This document shows positions 45,360 through 55,038 of a DNA stretch of 64,000 nt, piece after piece (the first letter of the stretch is position 1; every line of letters starts with the position of its first letter). Origin of the DNA: Candidatus Rifleibacteriota bacterium (GTDB taxonomy: Bacteria > Muiribacteriota > Ozemobacteria > Ozemobacterales > Ozemobacteraceae). Position numbers and translations under genes: made by a program. A model generated the notes under the pieces. That model saw nothing but the letters and a program-made list of their open reading frames with translations. It was not told the DNA's origin and ran no database searches. Location: assembly GCA_015232575.1 (NCBI GenBank), contig JADFZL010000001.1, positions 434,001 to 498,000 on the forward strand. Direction: 5' to 3'.

Positions 45360-46302
45360 ACCACTTACTCATTCCTTCACCTGTTCTGGCAGAAATTTGA
45401 AATATTTTTGCCTCTGGACAAACTTTCGCAAGCGACTCAAGCATTTTTTCTCTGTTAAAATCAACTGCTGATGCAAGATCTGTTTTGTTTATCAGAACAC
45501 AATCTGCTGAACTGAACAGTATTGGGTATTTCAGAGGCTTATCTTCACCTTCAGTTACAGAAATAACCGCAACTCTCAATTTCTCGCCAAGGTCGTACAC
45601 AGCAGGACAAACAAGATTTCCAACGTTTTCGATGATAAGAATTCTCGTTTTTTCAAGATCCATCGTGTCAAGTGATCTGGCAATCATTTCAGAATCCAGA
45701 TGGCACATTGAGCCTGTATTTATCTGAACCAGAGGAACATTGTGCTTTGCAAGTCTTTCACAGTCATTTTGAGTTGCCAGATCTCCGACAATGACAGCAA
45801 AACCTCCTTCCTTACTCATGTCTGCGAGAGTTTTATCAATTATTTCTGTTTTTCCTGAACCCGGAGACGAGAGCATATTAAGACAAAAGATCTTTTTTGC
45901 TTTGAAAAAACCACGGTTCTGCTCTGCCAGACGGTCGTTTTTTTCAAGAACCCGCTGATTCAGTGAAATTGTTTTTCTTGGTGTTGCCGAAATTCCCCGA
46001 ACCGGAAAATCTGCATGAAGATGTTCATACTGATGATCATGCGAATGGTCATGTGAATGGTCATGTGAATGTAAATGACTGTGTTCATGAAGATTATCAT
46101 TAGCATCTTCATGTATGTGACAATGAGTGTGCTCATTGTGGTGATCATGCTCGTGATCGTGCTCGTGATCATGCACATGGTTCCCATCATCTGAAGCTCG
46201 AATCACTGAAGGCTTATCTTTCAGGGCTGCACCAGAATTATCCTTTTTCATATTAAATATCTGATAACCCTTTTTCTCTGAACATCCGCACTCTTCACAC
46301 AT
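45328..46302 (-). CDS. hypB: Hydrogenase nickel incorporation GTPase HypB
   Basis: 324 residues. An N-terminal CEECGC motif (high-affinity nickel site), then a histidine-rich stretch with 24 His between residues 42 and 96, then the SIMIBI GTPase core: P-loop SSPGSGKT (145-152), GDLATQNDCERL, INTGSMCHLD, ENVGNLVCPA and NKTDLA. It uses GTP to deliver nickel to the hydrogenase large subunit, with HypA. The His-rich arm is typical of nickel-storing HypB variants. It starts immediately after the hypA stop. Confidence 0.97.
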   Translation of the reverse strand: MCEECGCSEKKGYQIFNMKKDNSGAALKDKPSVIRASDDGNHVHDHEHDHEHDHHNEHTHCHIHEDANDNLHEHSHLHSHDHSHDHSHDHQYEHLHADFPVRGISATPRKTISLNQRVLEKNDRLAEQNRGFFKAKKIFCLNMLSSPGSGKTEIIDKTLADMSKEGGFAVIVGDLATQNDCERLAKHNVPLVQINTGSMCHLDSEMIARSLDTMDLEKTRILIIENVGNLVCPAVYDLGEKLRVAVISVTEGEDKPLKYPILFSSADCVLINKTDLASAVDFNREKMLESLAKVCPEAKIFQISARTGEGMSKWYEFLKENANL

Positions 46303-46644
46303 CTACTCCACCTCCAGTGAAATGATTTCGAATTCGCTTCCATGCAGTATTTTCGAGCAATATCTATTGCAAACATTACACAGAAAAGGAAAATCTTCAG
46401 TCTGATATTCCGCGCTGCAAGAGCCGCACTGCAGTACAGTTGCAGGAACATCAACAACTAATTCCGCCTTTTCGGCAAGAGTATCTCTGGAAAGAGCATC
46501 AAAGGCAAATCTGAGTGACTCAGGTTCAACGCCGGAATATTTTCCAATTTTTACTCTTACAGAAGTTATCTTTTCTGCGCCTGAATCACCCACAGCCTCA
46601 AGGGAAATTTTCAATATACTTCCCGCCAACCCAACTTCATGCAT
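46303..46644 (-). CDS. hypA: Hydrogenase nickel chaperone HypA
   Basis: 113 residues, normal length. Starts MHEVGLA, with His2 the nickel ligand, and carries the zinc-binding pairs CGSC (73, 76) and CNVC (89, 92). It hands nickel to the large subunit together with HypB, encoded directly after. The gene follows glnS by 26 bases, so the hyp genes may be read through from the glnS promoter. Confidence 0.96.
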   Translation of the reverse strand: MHEVGLAGSILKISLEAVGDSGAEKITSVRVKIGKYSGVEPESLRFAFDALSRDTLAEKAELVVDVPATVLQCGSCSAEYQTEDFPFLCNVCNRYCSKILHGSEFEIISLEVE

Positions 46645-46670
46645 TGCAATCCGTCCCGATCTCTTATAAA

Positions 46671-48368
46671 TCAGCTCTTTGAAGCGACTTTTGCCCAGGT
46701 ATCTTTTAATGCAAGAGTTCTGTTGAAAACTAGTTTTTCCGGAGTTGAATCTACTGAATCAAGGCAGAAATATCCGACTCTTTCGAACTGAAATGGTTTT
46801 GCCTTCTCTGCCTTCTTCAGTGACGGTTCGACTTTGCATCCTTTGAGAATCTTCAGCGAATCAGGATTCAGGCAGGTCATGAAATCAATTCCGTCTTCTT
46901 CCGGATTAGCTTTTGAAAAAAGGTTGTCGTAAATTCTTACTTCGGCGTCAAGTGCATGCTTCGCTGAAACCCAGTGAGAAGTCCCTCTTACCTTTCTTCC
47001 ATCGGCAGAGGTTCCGCCTCTGGTTTCAGGGTCATAGGTACATCTCAATTCCTTGATTTCACCGGTTGCAGGGTCTTTTATGACTTCTTCACATTTAATG
47101 TAGTACGCAAATTTCAATCGAATTTCTTTTCCGGGTGAAAGTCTGAAAAAACCCTTTGGCGGATCTTCCCTGAAATCATCGCGGTCAATGAAAACTTCTC
47201 TGCTGAATGGAACTGTTCTTTTATCGCTGTTTGGATCTTCAGGATTATTTATAGCTTCAAATTCTTCTGTCTTATCTTCCGGATAATTCGTAATTACGAC
47301 TTTTATCGGATCAATTACGCCCATAACTCTCATGGAAACTTTGTTAAGATCTTCTCTGACACAATGTTCCAGCAAAGCGTAGTCAACAACACTGTAGCAT
47401 TTTGCCACTCCGATTTTCTCGCAGAAATCACGTATCGACTTCGGAGTAAAGCCTCTTCTCCGCAATCCGGCGATAGTCGGCATTCTGGGGTCGCTCCAGC
47501 CATTGACAACGTTATCGCGAACCAGCGAAAGAAGCTTTCTTTTGCTCATGACGGTATACGAAATGTTAAGTCTTGCAAACTCTATCTGCTGCGGATGACA
47601 TGGCATCTTCAGGACATCAAGAACCCAGTCGTAAAGCGGTCTGTGATCTTCGAATTCAAGAGTACAAATCGAATGAGTAATTCCCTCAAGTGCATCAGAG
47701 ATGCAGTGTGTGTAATCATACATTGGATAGATACACCATTTGTCGCCAGTTCTGTGATGTGAGGCTTTTCTTATTCTGTATATTACCGGGTCACGCATGT
47801 TGAGATTGGGGGAAGCCATATTAATCTTTGCGCGCAGAACATATTTTCCTTCTTCGAATTCACCATTTCTCATGCGCTGAAAAAGGTCAAGGCTTTCTGC
47901 AACTGGTCTGTTTCTTGATGGACTGTCTGTTCCGGGCTGAGTGAGCGTGCCGCGATATTCGCGCATCTGGTCAGCATTCAATCCGCAAATGTATGCTTTG
48001 TCCATTTTAATTAACTGAACTGCATAATCGTAAAGAGTTTCAAAATAGTCAGAGGCGTAAAAACACCTGTCTTCCCAGGTGAAACCGAGCCATTTAATAT
48101 CTTCCTGAATCGAATCAACAAATTCGACGTCTTCCTTAACAGGGTTGGTATCGTCAAAACGAAGATTGCACAATCCACCGGGATATTCAGCTGCAATTCC
48201 AAAATTCAGACATATTGATTTGGCATGGCCAATATGAAGATAGCCGTTTGGTTCTGGAGGAAAGCGCGTGTGAACCTTGCCATTATTTTTGTTATTTTTC
48301 AAATCTTCGTTGATGATATTCCTGATAAAGTTTGATGGAAGATTTATTTCTGTCTTCTCTTGTTCCAT
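46671..48368 (-). CDS. glnS: Glutaminyl-tRNA synthetase
   Basis: 565 residues, the usual bacterial length. Class I signatures: [16 protein letters not shown] (HIGH motif, about 37-52) and [11 protein letters not shown] (KMSKS equivalent). [17 protein letters not shown] and [20 protein letters not shown] are GlnRS-type blocks, and an anticodon-binding beta-barrel follows. It charges tRNA-Gln directly in the cytoplasm. AAGGGAG is 8 bases ahead of the ATG. Placement upstream of and in line with hypABFCD is unusual and probably means shared transcription. Confidence 0.97.
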   Translation of the reverse strand: MEQEKTEINLPSNFIRNIINEDLKNNKNNGKVHTRFPPEPNGYLHIGHAKSICLNFGIAAEYPGGLCNLRFDDTNPVKEDVEFVDSIQEDIKWLGFTWEDRCFYASDYFETLYDYAVQLIKMDKAYICGLNADQMREYRGTLTQPGTDSPSRNRPVAESLDLFQRMRNGEFEEGKYVLRAKINMASPNLNMRDPVIYRIRKASHHRTGDKWCIYPMYDYTHCISDALEGITHSICTLEFEDHRPLYDWVLDVLKMPCHPQQIEFARLNISYTVMSKRKLLSLVRDNVVNGWSDPRMPTIAGLRRRGFTPKSIRDFCEKIGVAKCYSVVDYALLEHCVREDLNKVSMRVMGVIDPIKVVITNYPEDKTEEFEAINNPEDPNSDKRTVPFSREVFIDRDDFREDPPKGFFRLSPGKEIRLKFAYYIKCEEVIKDPATGEIKELRCTYDPETRGGTSADGRKVRGTSHWVSAKHALDAEVRIYDNLFSKANPEEDGIDFMTCLNPDSLKILKGCKVEPSLKKAEKAKPFQFERVGYFCLDSVDSTPEKLVFNRTLALKDTWAKVASKS

Positions 48369-48719
48369 AAATTATTCTCCCTTAAAAAAATTTGCTGATT
48401 CTAACATATATTATTTACAATACGCCACATTTTCATTTTTATTCAATGTAGGGGCAACATGCGTAGGGGCAACATGCGTAGGGGCACGGCATGCGTAGAG
48501 GCACGGCACGGCATGCCGTGCCTCTACATGGCACAATATTTTTCATTGTGAGAAAAAACTTGATTGCTGGTCAAATTAAGATTAAATTGTATCTGTCTAA
48601 ATAATGATACGAACGTAACAATAAATCTAATATTTCTTCTCAAAATTGCCGAATGGAAGATACGGGTCTTTTTATAACTGATCATGGAACGAATATCAAG
48701 GCATATTTCGGAGGTTGAC
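48369..48719. other. Divergent intergenic region between glnS and the HEAT-repeat gene
   Basis: 351 bases. Holds the GTAGGGGCA repeat cluster at 48448-48527. I found no convincing pair of promoters, although one each way must exist. No small gene is supported; the open frame through the repeat is low complexity. Confidence 0.6.
48448..48527. repeat. GTAGGGGCAACATGC tandem repeats ending in a long palindrome
   Basis: Two exact 15-base copies of GTAGGGGCAACATGC (48448-48462, 48463-48477), then GTAGGGGCACGGCATGC (48478-48494), then an inverted repeat whose arms GTAGAGGCACGGCA and TGCCGTGCCTCTAC (48495-48508, 48514-48527) pair perfectly. It resembles the short GTAGGGGC...GCCCCTAC palindromic repeats found in many environmental genomes (recollection). 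Confidence 0.85.
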
Positions 48720-51700
48720 ATGCAATGCCCTGGCTGTGGCTTTGAAAACGAAATTGGAAATAAATTTTGCAACATGTGTGGAATGGCACTGCCCCTGCAG
48801 GGCGATTCGTCTCAGGCTCCCATGGAGAGGGCGCCCCTTGACTTCGACTTAACCCTGGAAGGAACTGGTAACCAGGAACTGGACATTCAGTCATCAGATA
48901 CTGCCCAACCTTTGCCCGCAGAACCTGATGGATTAGCTCTGCAGCTTGATATCAACGACACTGGCATATCTGACGGAGATTTCAAGCTTGACACAGATAT
49001 CTCAATTTCTGAACCAGGTTCACTCAATATTGACCTGAATTCAACACCGGGATTCGACCTTTCAGAGCAGCCTGCTATGCCTGAAGCAAACGAAAATCCT
49101 CTGGGAGACTTCAAAATTTCAGGAGATGATCCATTTGCATTGTCTCTTGATTCTGAAAGTTCCCCTGATTTGTCAATCAACTCAAACGAACCTGCTGATT
49201 CATTTGCATCCTTTGATTCTGCAGTTCCTTCTGAGCCAACGAAAGCAGCAGACTCGTTCACTTTTGACAATTCATTTGATTCGCTGAATTCATCGATGTC
49301 AGAAAAAACTTCTGATGATATTTCCAGCGAAATGTCACTCAACACATCAAATGATATTTCGTTTGATGCGCCAGGCGATATCAACATCGCCGCTCCTGAA
49401 AGTCCGACCGGCTCAGATGATATGTTTTCTACAGACAATTTGACAGATAATTCAGCAGACCAGTCATTCAGCCTGGATCTGTCCCTTGAATCAGATTCCG
49501 GAAACACTCAGGAAGTTACTCAGACATTTGACATGTCAAATTCAGAGCCAGATTTCAATTTCGGTGATCTGGATACAGCTTCGGCACCGGCATTTCCACA
49601 GGCCGCTAAACCAACACTGGCTCCCATACGAGCGCAGCCTGTAGTACAAAAACAAGCACCAGCAGTTGTAGTGCCGGCAGCAAAAGCAGAAGTGGCACCA
49701 GAACCCAGGCAAAAACAAGCAGTAGCGGCTAAGCCAGCAGCTCAGAAAACTGCGCCGGTTGCACCTGCTCCAAAACCACAGCCACAGCCTCTGCCTCAAA
49801 AACAGTTTGTCCCGGAACAGAATATTGAAATCGTTGAAGAAAGCCTTCCGGAATCTCAGCCCGAAGAGATGGACGAGGATCTTGCCGGGCTCTTCCTTGG
49901 AATAGAAGGAAAGGCCCCGGTAAAAATTATTCCATCTCAGAAAGCACCACAAAAACCTGTTGCTCAACAAATTGAAACTGTTGACTTCGCCGAGCCTGAA
50001 GCTGATGATCAGTACGCGCATGGATTACCTTCTGAGCAAGAAGATAAAGACCACGGAACAGAAGAGTATTCGACTGGATTTTCCAATTTGAAGGAAGAAG
50101 ATGACACCCCACAAATGAATGATCTGGTTGAAGATAATCTTGAAAATGTTCAAGAACAGGCACCAATGACTCCTCAGGAACGCCTGAAGGAAATCGCGGC
50201 TAAACTTAAATCAGCTGAGGATGCAGACGAAAAGTATTCGCTTGTTCTTACAGCAAGAGATCTTGCCCTTCCGGAAGCTGATGAACTTTTCATGGGACTG
50301 CTCAGTGATGTAGTTAAGGATATCAGAGAAATTGCTGCCGAATACCTTGGTGATACCGCATGTGCGAAAGCAGTTCAGCCTCTGCTGCAATGCCTTGCTT
50401 CTGGTGAGCCGTCGCTGGTTTTCATTACTGCGAGATCCCTGGGAAATATTCGGGATGAAAGCGCGACCGGGCCTCTCATCAAACTCCTCGAAGAAGACAA
50501 TGATGACTTGCGTTATGTTGCACTTGAAGCACTTGGAAAAATTGGCGCTCCTGTTGCTCTTAAACCCGTTGCTACTTTCCTCAAGAGCAGGAATCATGAT
50601 TTAAGACTCATTTCCTGCGAAGCAATTGGAAACATAAAAGATGCACAGGCAGTCAGTCTCTTGCTTCCCATGCTCAAGGATTCAGACTTCGAAGTAAGAC
50701 TGAAAGCTATTGAAGCGCTGGGGAAAATTGGTTCAACAGCAGCCTGCGATCAATTACTCGTCGTTCTCGGCGAAGACAATGAACGCATAAGACTTGCGAC
50801 AATTCACGCTCTTGGTCAGATCAAAAATCCAAACGCAGTTGAAGCACTTGTTGACATCTTCCAACTTGGAAATCCGCAGATTAAAGAAAAAATTATCTGG
50901 GCACTCGGTGAAATCAGCAGCGAAAGAGCTGTTGATCCAATTCTGTCGCTCAGCCAGGGCTTCAACAGCAAGTTAATCTTTCTTGCAATCGAAGCGTTTG
51001 CAAAAATTAAATCACCTAAATCTGCAAAATTTGTTCTCGCAATGCTTGATCGGAAGGATCTTACACTGCGTCTTAAAGCAATTGAGGCGCTTGGGGAAAT
51101 TGCAGACAAATCATCTGCCGGAAACCTCATTTCTTTCCTTTCTGCAAACGAACCAGAATTGAAAATTGCCTCTGCCAAAGCCCTTGGAAAAATAGGCAAT
51201 CCTCTTGCACTTGATCCGCTGGTCACAAAACTCGTGGATTCTGAAAGAGATGTCCGCCTTGCCGCTATCGAAGCTCTCGGAAATATCCGTGGAGTAAAAG
51301 CTATTCCGGCATTGATTAATTCACTCCGCGAACAGGATCCGCAGATAATAGAGAAAACAGAATGGGCACTTTGTGAAATGTCCGATCTGGCCGTTGAACC
51401 AGCAACAAAAGCTCTTTTTTCTGAACCACCTGAAGTACTGGCATCGCTGGTCAAGGTTCTTGGAAAAATCGGCAGCGTAAGAGCAATCTTCCCACTGCTT
51501 AAAGTACTCGAAACATCTGAAGACAAGCTGAAAACTCATGTTGCAGACGCACTTCTGGCTATTGACAAACACCTGACAGAAGATAATCCCATTTCAGTAA
51601 TTCTGAAACAGGGTTACGCATGGGCTCAATTCTCAATCGCGCAGGCACTCAGCAATATGGGCGATGAAAGAGCATTCCCCCTGCTGATAAAAGTTGCTAA

Positions 51701-53057
51701 AGAATCGCTTACAGACAAAGATATTAAAAAACTTGCCGGCATTCCTGATAAACGCATACTGGAATGCAGCGTTCAGATTCTGGAATTGATTAAACTCAAT
51801 GTCTCAAGGCTGTTTGCTCAGGTCGGAAACAATCACGCAATACCTGTGCTTATGCAGTATTTCTCAGAAGGTGATCTTATTCAGCGGCAATGGTGTGTTG
51901 AAGCACTTGGTGGCATACAGACCGAAGGAGCACTTGACGCACTTATTGAAATCCTCAAAAAACCTGAGTATCAGGTTCCGCTGGAACTGATATCCAAACA
52001 ACTGATTGCCTCGAAGAACAGAAAACTGGTTGAAAAACTCATTATCTCTGCTTCTCATCCGAATGAAACAGTGCGCACATCGATTGCCGTTGTACTTGGC
52101 GAGACAAACGATCCGAGAGCAATAAAGACGCTTTCCGGACTTGTAAAAGACGCATCAGGTAAAGTTAGAACAGCAGCAATTGAAGCCATTGGAAACATTG
52201 GAACAACTGCAGCAGTTCAGCCTGCAATCGAAGCCCTTAAAGACTCAATGGAATCTGTCAGAGCAAAAGCCGCCCATGTTCTGGGTGAACTCAGCGATAC
52301 AGCAGCTGTTGAATTCCTTGAAAAGGCAACTCACGATGGTTCTGAAGTGGTCAGATGCATTGCAATACGCGCTCTCGCCGCCATGCAGGATCAGAGAGTT
52401 TCCGAGATTCTTACCAATTCACTTGGAGACACAACAGAAGAGGTCAGAGCTGCGGCTGTCGAAGTTCTCGGAACCAGAAAAGACCGCCTGGCACTTCCGA
52501 ATCTTATCAAATCGCTTGAAGATGCTTCAGAGAGAGTTCGCGAAAAAGCAGCAGTTGCACTTGGTCAGATTGCCGATACCAGAGCTATTCTTCCAATGCT
52601 TTATCGTCTCGACGACCCGTCGTCTCTTGTTCCGCTTGCATGCAGTGAGTCAATCGTATCATTCAAAGTCAGATCTTTCCCGGTACTAATTGAAGCACTG
52701 AAGGCAGAAGAAGAACGCATAAGAAGACATGCGTGCGATCTTCTCATTCGAATCGGCGACGAAGAGCTGGTTACCAGACTTCTCAAGCTGCTGAATGATA
52801 GAAACAACTTCCTGCGAGAAAATGTTGTAAGAATTCTGGGAAAAATCGGAGACGGAAGAGTCGTAGATCCATTGATTACAATTCTTGCCGACCGTTCGTC
52901 ATCGGTTAGAAGAACTGCCGCCGAAGCACTTGGAAGCCTCAAGGATATCAGATCAATAGTTGCCCTGAAGAAAGCTGAGCGCGACCAGAGCCGTGAAGTC
53001 AGACAGGCTGCAGCACAGTCACTCCAGGATATCTTTAAAGCTCACAAACTGTCCTGA
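48720..53057 (+). CDS. Zinc-ribbon protein with long disordered linker and about 30 HEAT/PBS-lyase repeats
   Basis: 1445 residues. ATG 48720 is chosen because GGAGG (48710-48714) precedes it and the protein then begins MQCPGCGFENEIGNKFCNMC, a double-CxxC zinc ribbon. Residues about 40-460 are low complexity: first Ser/Asp/Asn-rich acidic (nt about 48850-49560), then Pro/Gln/Ala/Lys-rich (nt about 49560-49820), then acidic again. From about 485 to the end the chain is tandem HEAT repeats of about 31 residues, pattern DxRxAAIEALGxIGxxxAVxPLIxxL, some close to the PBS-lyase subtype. Such solenoids bind proteins; the ribbon may bind a nucleic acid or protein. No signal peptide. The role is unknown; a scaffold is likely. 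Confidence 0.85.
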   Translation: MQCPGCGFENEIGNKFCNMCGMALPLQGDSSQAPMERAPLDFDLTLEGTGNQELDIQSSDTAQPLPAEPDGLALQLDINDTGISDGDFKLDTDISISEPGSLNIDLNSTPGFDLSEQPAMPEANENPLGDFKISGDDPFALSLDSESSPDLSINSNEPADSFASFDSAVPSEPTKAADSFTFDNSFDSLNSSMSEKTSDDISSEMSLNTSNDISFDAPGDINIAAPESPTGSDDMFSTDNLTDNSADQSFSLDLSLESDSGNTQEVTQTFDMSNSEPDFNFGDLDTASAPAFPQAAKPTLAPIRAQPVVQKQAPAVVVPAAKAEVAPEPRQKQAVAAKPAAQKTAPVAPAPKPQPQPLPQKQFVPEQNIEIVEESLPESQPEEMDEDLAGLFLGIEGKAPVKIIPSQKAPQKPVAQQIETVDFAEPEADDQYAHGLPSEQEDKDHGTEEYSTGFSNLKEEDDTPQMNDLVEDNLENVQEQAPMTPQERLKEIAAKLKSAEDADEKYSLVLTARDLALPEADELFMGLLSDVVKDIREIAAEYLGDTACAKAVQPLLQCLASGEPSLVFITARSLGNIRDESATGPLIKLLEEDNDDLRYVALEALGKIGAPVALKPVATFLKSRNHDLRLISCEAIGNIKDAQAVSLLLPMLKDSDFEVRLKAIEALGKIGSTAACDQLLVVLGEDNERIRLATIHALGQIKNPNAVEALVDIFQLGNPQIKEKIIWALGEISSERAVDPILSLSQGFNSKLIFLAIEAFAKIKSPKSAKFVLAMLDRKDLTLRLKAIEALGEIADKSSAGNLISFLSANEPELKIASAKALGKIGNPLALDPLVTKLVDSERDVRLAAIEALGNIRGVKAIPALINSLREQDPQIIEKTEWALCEMSDLAVEPATKALFSEPPEVLASLVKVLGKIGSVRAIFPLLKVLETSEDKLKTHVADALLAIDKHLTEDNPISVILKQGYAWAQFSIAQALSNMGDERAFPLLIKVAKESLTDKDIKKLAGIPDKRILECSVQILELIKLNVSRLFAQVGNNHAIPVLMQYFSEGDLIQRQWCVEALGGIQTEGALDALIEILKKPEYQVPLELISKQLIASKNRKLVEKLIISASHPNETVRTSIAVVLGETNDPRAIKTLSGLVKDASGKVRTAAIEAIGNIGTTAAVQPAIEALKDSMESVRAKAAHVLGELSDTAAVEFLEKATHDGSEVVRCIAIRALAAMQDQRVSEILTNSLGDTTEEVRAAAVEVLGTRKDRLALPNLIKSLEDASERVREKAAVALGQIADTRAILPMLYRLDDPSSLVPLACSESIVSFKVRSFPVLIEALKAEEERIRRHACDLLIRIGDEELVTRLLKLLNDRNNFLRENVVRILGKIGDGRVVDPLITILADRSSSVRRTAAEALGSLKDIRSIVALKKAERDQSREVRQAAAQSLQDIFKAHKLS

Positions 53058-53068
53058 TTTAACATTCA

Positions 53069-53878
53069 ATGGCAAGAAAAAAAACAACAGAAAAGAAAAG
53101 CCCGGGTGTAAAACATGAAAGGTCGCCAAACCTTTTTGAGATTCTTACACCACCCGGGCAAGTTCCTTTTCATGAATACGAAGTTGTTGAAAATCCTGAC
53201 ACCGTGGCAGCTTCGATAAAGTCATCAACCGTATCTACTCCGGCGAGTGATTCACCTTCGATTTTTGCTGCGTGTGAACCATCGCCATCTGATACTTGTG
53301 ATTCCTTCGAAAAAATTAAATCAGATGCCATTCAATGCAAAAATTGCGAATTGTACAAAACACGAAACAATGTTGTCATGGGAGAGGGCCCGGAGAAAAC
53401 GATGCTGGTGTTCATCGGAGAAGCTCCGGGGGAAGATGAAGATCTTTCAGGCAGACCTTTTGTCGGACGTGCTGGCCGACATCTCGATAAAATAATGCAA
53501 AGTGCGGGCATAAAGCGTGAAGAAGTCTTTATCTGCAACATTTTAAAAGATCGTCCGCCAGATAACAGAGCCCCAACACAGGAAGAAATGACGGCATGTA
53601 CTCCTTTTTTAAAACGTCAGATTGCTCTTCTGCAGCCAAGAATAATAGCTCTGCTTGGAAATACCGCAGTTAAATTCTGTATTGGGCCAAAAACTCCTGG
53701 CATAACGCAGATCAGAGGAAAATGGTTTGATTCAATTTTTGGAATTCCATGCATGCCAATGTACCATCCGTCTTATCTGTTAAGATACGGATCACGCGAA
53801 GTGGGAAGCCCTAACTGGCAAATGTGGCAGGATATTCAGGAGCTGAAGAAACGTTTCGACGAAATCAGGTCAGAATAG
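53069..53878 (+). CDS. Family 4 (4Fe-4S) uracil-DNA glycosylase
   Basis: 269 residues. A variable Lys/Ser-rich N-terminal 80 residues precede the core. Iron-sulfur Cys ligands: CKNC (about 90-93), the Cys in MTACTPFLKR and the Cys in IPCMPMYHPSY. Active site: GEAPGEDEDLSGRPFVGRAG and the C-terminal MYHPSYLLR His motif. It removes uracil from DNA as the first step of base excision repair. Family 4 enzymes are widespread in thermophiles and many mesophiles. It follows the HEAT gene by 11 bases and its end overlaps the convergent M55 peptidase gene by 14 bases. Confidence 0.92.
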   Translation: MARKKTTEKKSPGVKHERSPNLFEILTPPGQVPFHEYEVVENPDTVAASIKSSTVSTPASDSPSIFAACEPSPSDTCDSFEKIKSDAIQCKNCELYKTRNNVVMGEGPEKTMLVFIGEAPGEDEDLSGRPFVGRAGRHLDKIMQSAGIKREEVFICNILKDRPPDNRAPTQEEMTACTPFLKRQIALLQPRIIALLGNTAVKFCIGPKTPGITQIRGKWFDSIFGIPCMPMYHPSYLLRYGSREVGSPNWQMWQDIQELKKRFDEIRSE

Positions 53879-54671
53879 TAATTCCATATATAAGCTGTGC
53901 AATCTGACGCATATTATCGCCAAAAAACTCAAATACAGTCTCATTCACACGTTTCAATCCGGGAATCCAGATAACCTTTTCAACCATCTTTATGCTTGTC
54001 AGCTTGATCGTAAGCTGAATGGGCGGCACAATTGCGGGCGGTTCGTTTGCAGGAATATTCTTTATTGCCAACTTAATTTTTGACTTCAAATCCAGACATA
54101 CTTTTTTTGGATGAACACAAACCGCGGAATTATGCGAAAGAGCGTATTTCGTGACAACCATCTGCGTCGATGGCAAGTTCGTTTTTGCCTGTTCAACTGT
54201 TTTCGCATCTCCAGCAATGAGAACTGTCGGAATCTTATGTTCACCAGCAAGCAGCGAAAGCAGATCAAACTCGCCAATCGGCTGTCCGAATATTTCAAAA
54301 TAAACTTTTTCAGAATATGTATGTGGAATAACGCTTGCCCAGGAACCAGTTCGGGCATGCGCCCCGAGAAATACCAAACCGGCAAAAGACTCATCAAGTA
54401 GATCAAAACCAGATGTGGGGCGGAAATCTCCTCTTATCAGCATCGCCTGGTGTGGAAGCTTATCTGCAATAATATTTCTGCCATTTCCATGAAAATCATT
54501 AATATATATTTCTGTAACGCCAGATTCAAGGGCACCGGCACAGACAGCACAAACTTCATCTGTAAGCTGCTTTCTTGAAGGTTCTGTTTCCCAGTCAGAC
54601 GTGTTGGAAATCTGTTCTGCCGAAACAACTCCCGCAATGCCTTCCATATCCGCGACAATGTAGATTTTCAT
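53865..54671 (-). CDS. M55 family D-aminopeptidase (DppA-like)
   Basis: 268 residues, normal for the family. The zinc ligands line up with DppA: Asp8 and Glu10 in VADMEG, His61 in NDFHGNG, His105 in LGAHARTG, Glu134 in PIGEFD. MNIYI-type starts and the late SHNSAVCVHP segment also fit. These decameric enzymes hydrolyse D-Ala-D-Ala-type or other short peptides, in recycling or self-defence. It overlaps the STAS gene upstream by four bases (ATGA), so the two are co-translated. No dipeptide transporter is adjacent. Confidence 0.92.
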   Translation of the reverse strand: MKIYIVADMEGIAGVVSAEQISNTSDWETEPSRKQLTDEVCAVCAGALESGVTEIYINDFHGNGRNIIADKLPHQAMLIRGDFRPTSGFDLLDESFAGLVFLGAHARTGSWASVIPHTYSEKVYFEIFGQPIGEFDLLSLLAGEHKIPTVLIAGDAKTVEQAKTNLPSTQMVVTKYALSHNSAVCVHPKKVCLDLKSKIKLAIKNIPANEPPAIVPPIQLTIKLTSIKMVEKVIWIPGLKRVNETVFEFFGDNMRQIAQLIYGITILT

Positions 54672-55030
54672 GTCGTTGGTTTCTGCGGCTCAAGAGTCTT
54701 CATAGATTCGATAACCTGATCCTGTGTTGAAGTTGCCTGCTTGAACTCGTCGAATCTCATTATTTCAAGGCTTTCTTTCGCCAGCCCCTGCAAATTACAG
54801 AATTTCAAACGAGATCCACACTTTCTCGAAGTTTTCAGAAGCCTGAGAATCATAACGTATCCCATGCTGTTAATGAGTGAAACCCCTGAAAAATCAAGAA
54901 GAAGACTGGCGTCTTTCGTTGTCAGGAAAGGCGTAACAAGGTTAAACAACTCAAGAGCTCCCTGATAATCAATGTTGCCCTCAAGCTTGAAAACCCTTAT
55001 GTTGTCAATTAATGTTTGTTCTATTTCCAT
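54668..55030 (-). CDS. STAS-domain anti-sigma factor antagonist-like protein
   Basis: 120 residues. STAS fold: FKLEGNIDYQGALELF, LLLDFSGVSLINSMGYVMIL, then a helix with SRLKFCNLQG and the tail SLEIMRFDEFKQATS. The phosphorylatable Ser of the DSSG loop is kept in NSMG, with Asp changed to Asn. These proteins switch partner anti-sigma kinases and are reset by SpoIIE-type phosphatases like the one at 15549-18365. No anti-sigma kinase is near. The ATG has no ribosome site close by; a -10-like TATAAT lies only 8 bases ahead, so a leaderless message is possible. Confidence 0.88.
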   Translation of the reverse strand: MEIEQTLIDNIRVFKLEGNIDYQGALELFNLVTPFLTTKDASLLLDFSGVSLINSMGYVMILRLLKTSRKCGSRLKFCNLQGLAKESLEIMRFDEFKQATSTQDQVIESMKTLEPQKPTT

Positions 55031-55038
55031 AATATAAT

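Noticed and set aside
48887..49507. 206-codon minus-strand frame opposite the HEAT gene
   Set aside because: Antisense to a Ser/Asp-rich coding region, where such mirror frames arise by composition; no ribosome site or recognisable domain.
50816..51526. 236-codon minus-strand frame opposite the HEAT repeats
   Set aside because: Periodic mirror of the HEAT codons; no independent evidence.
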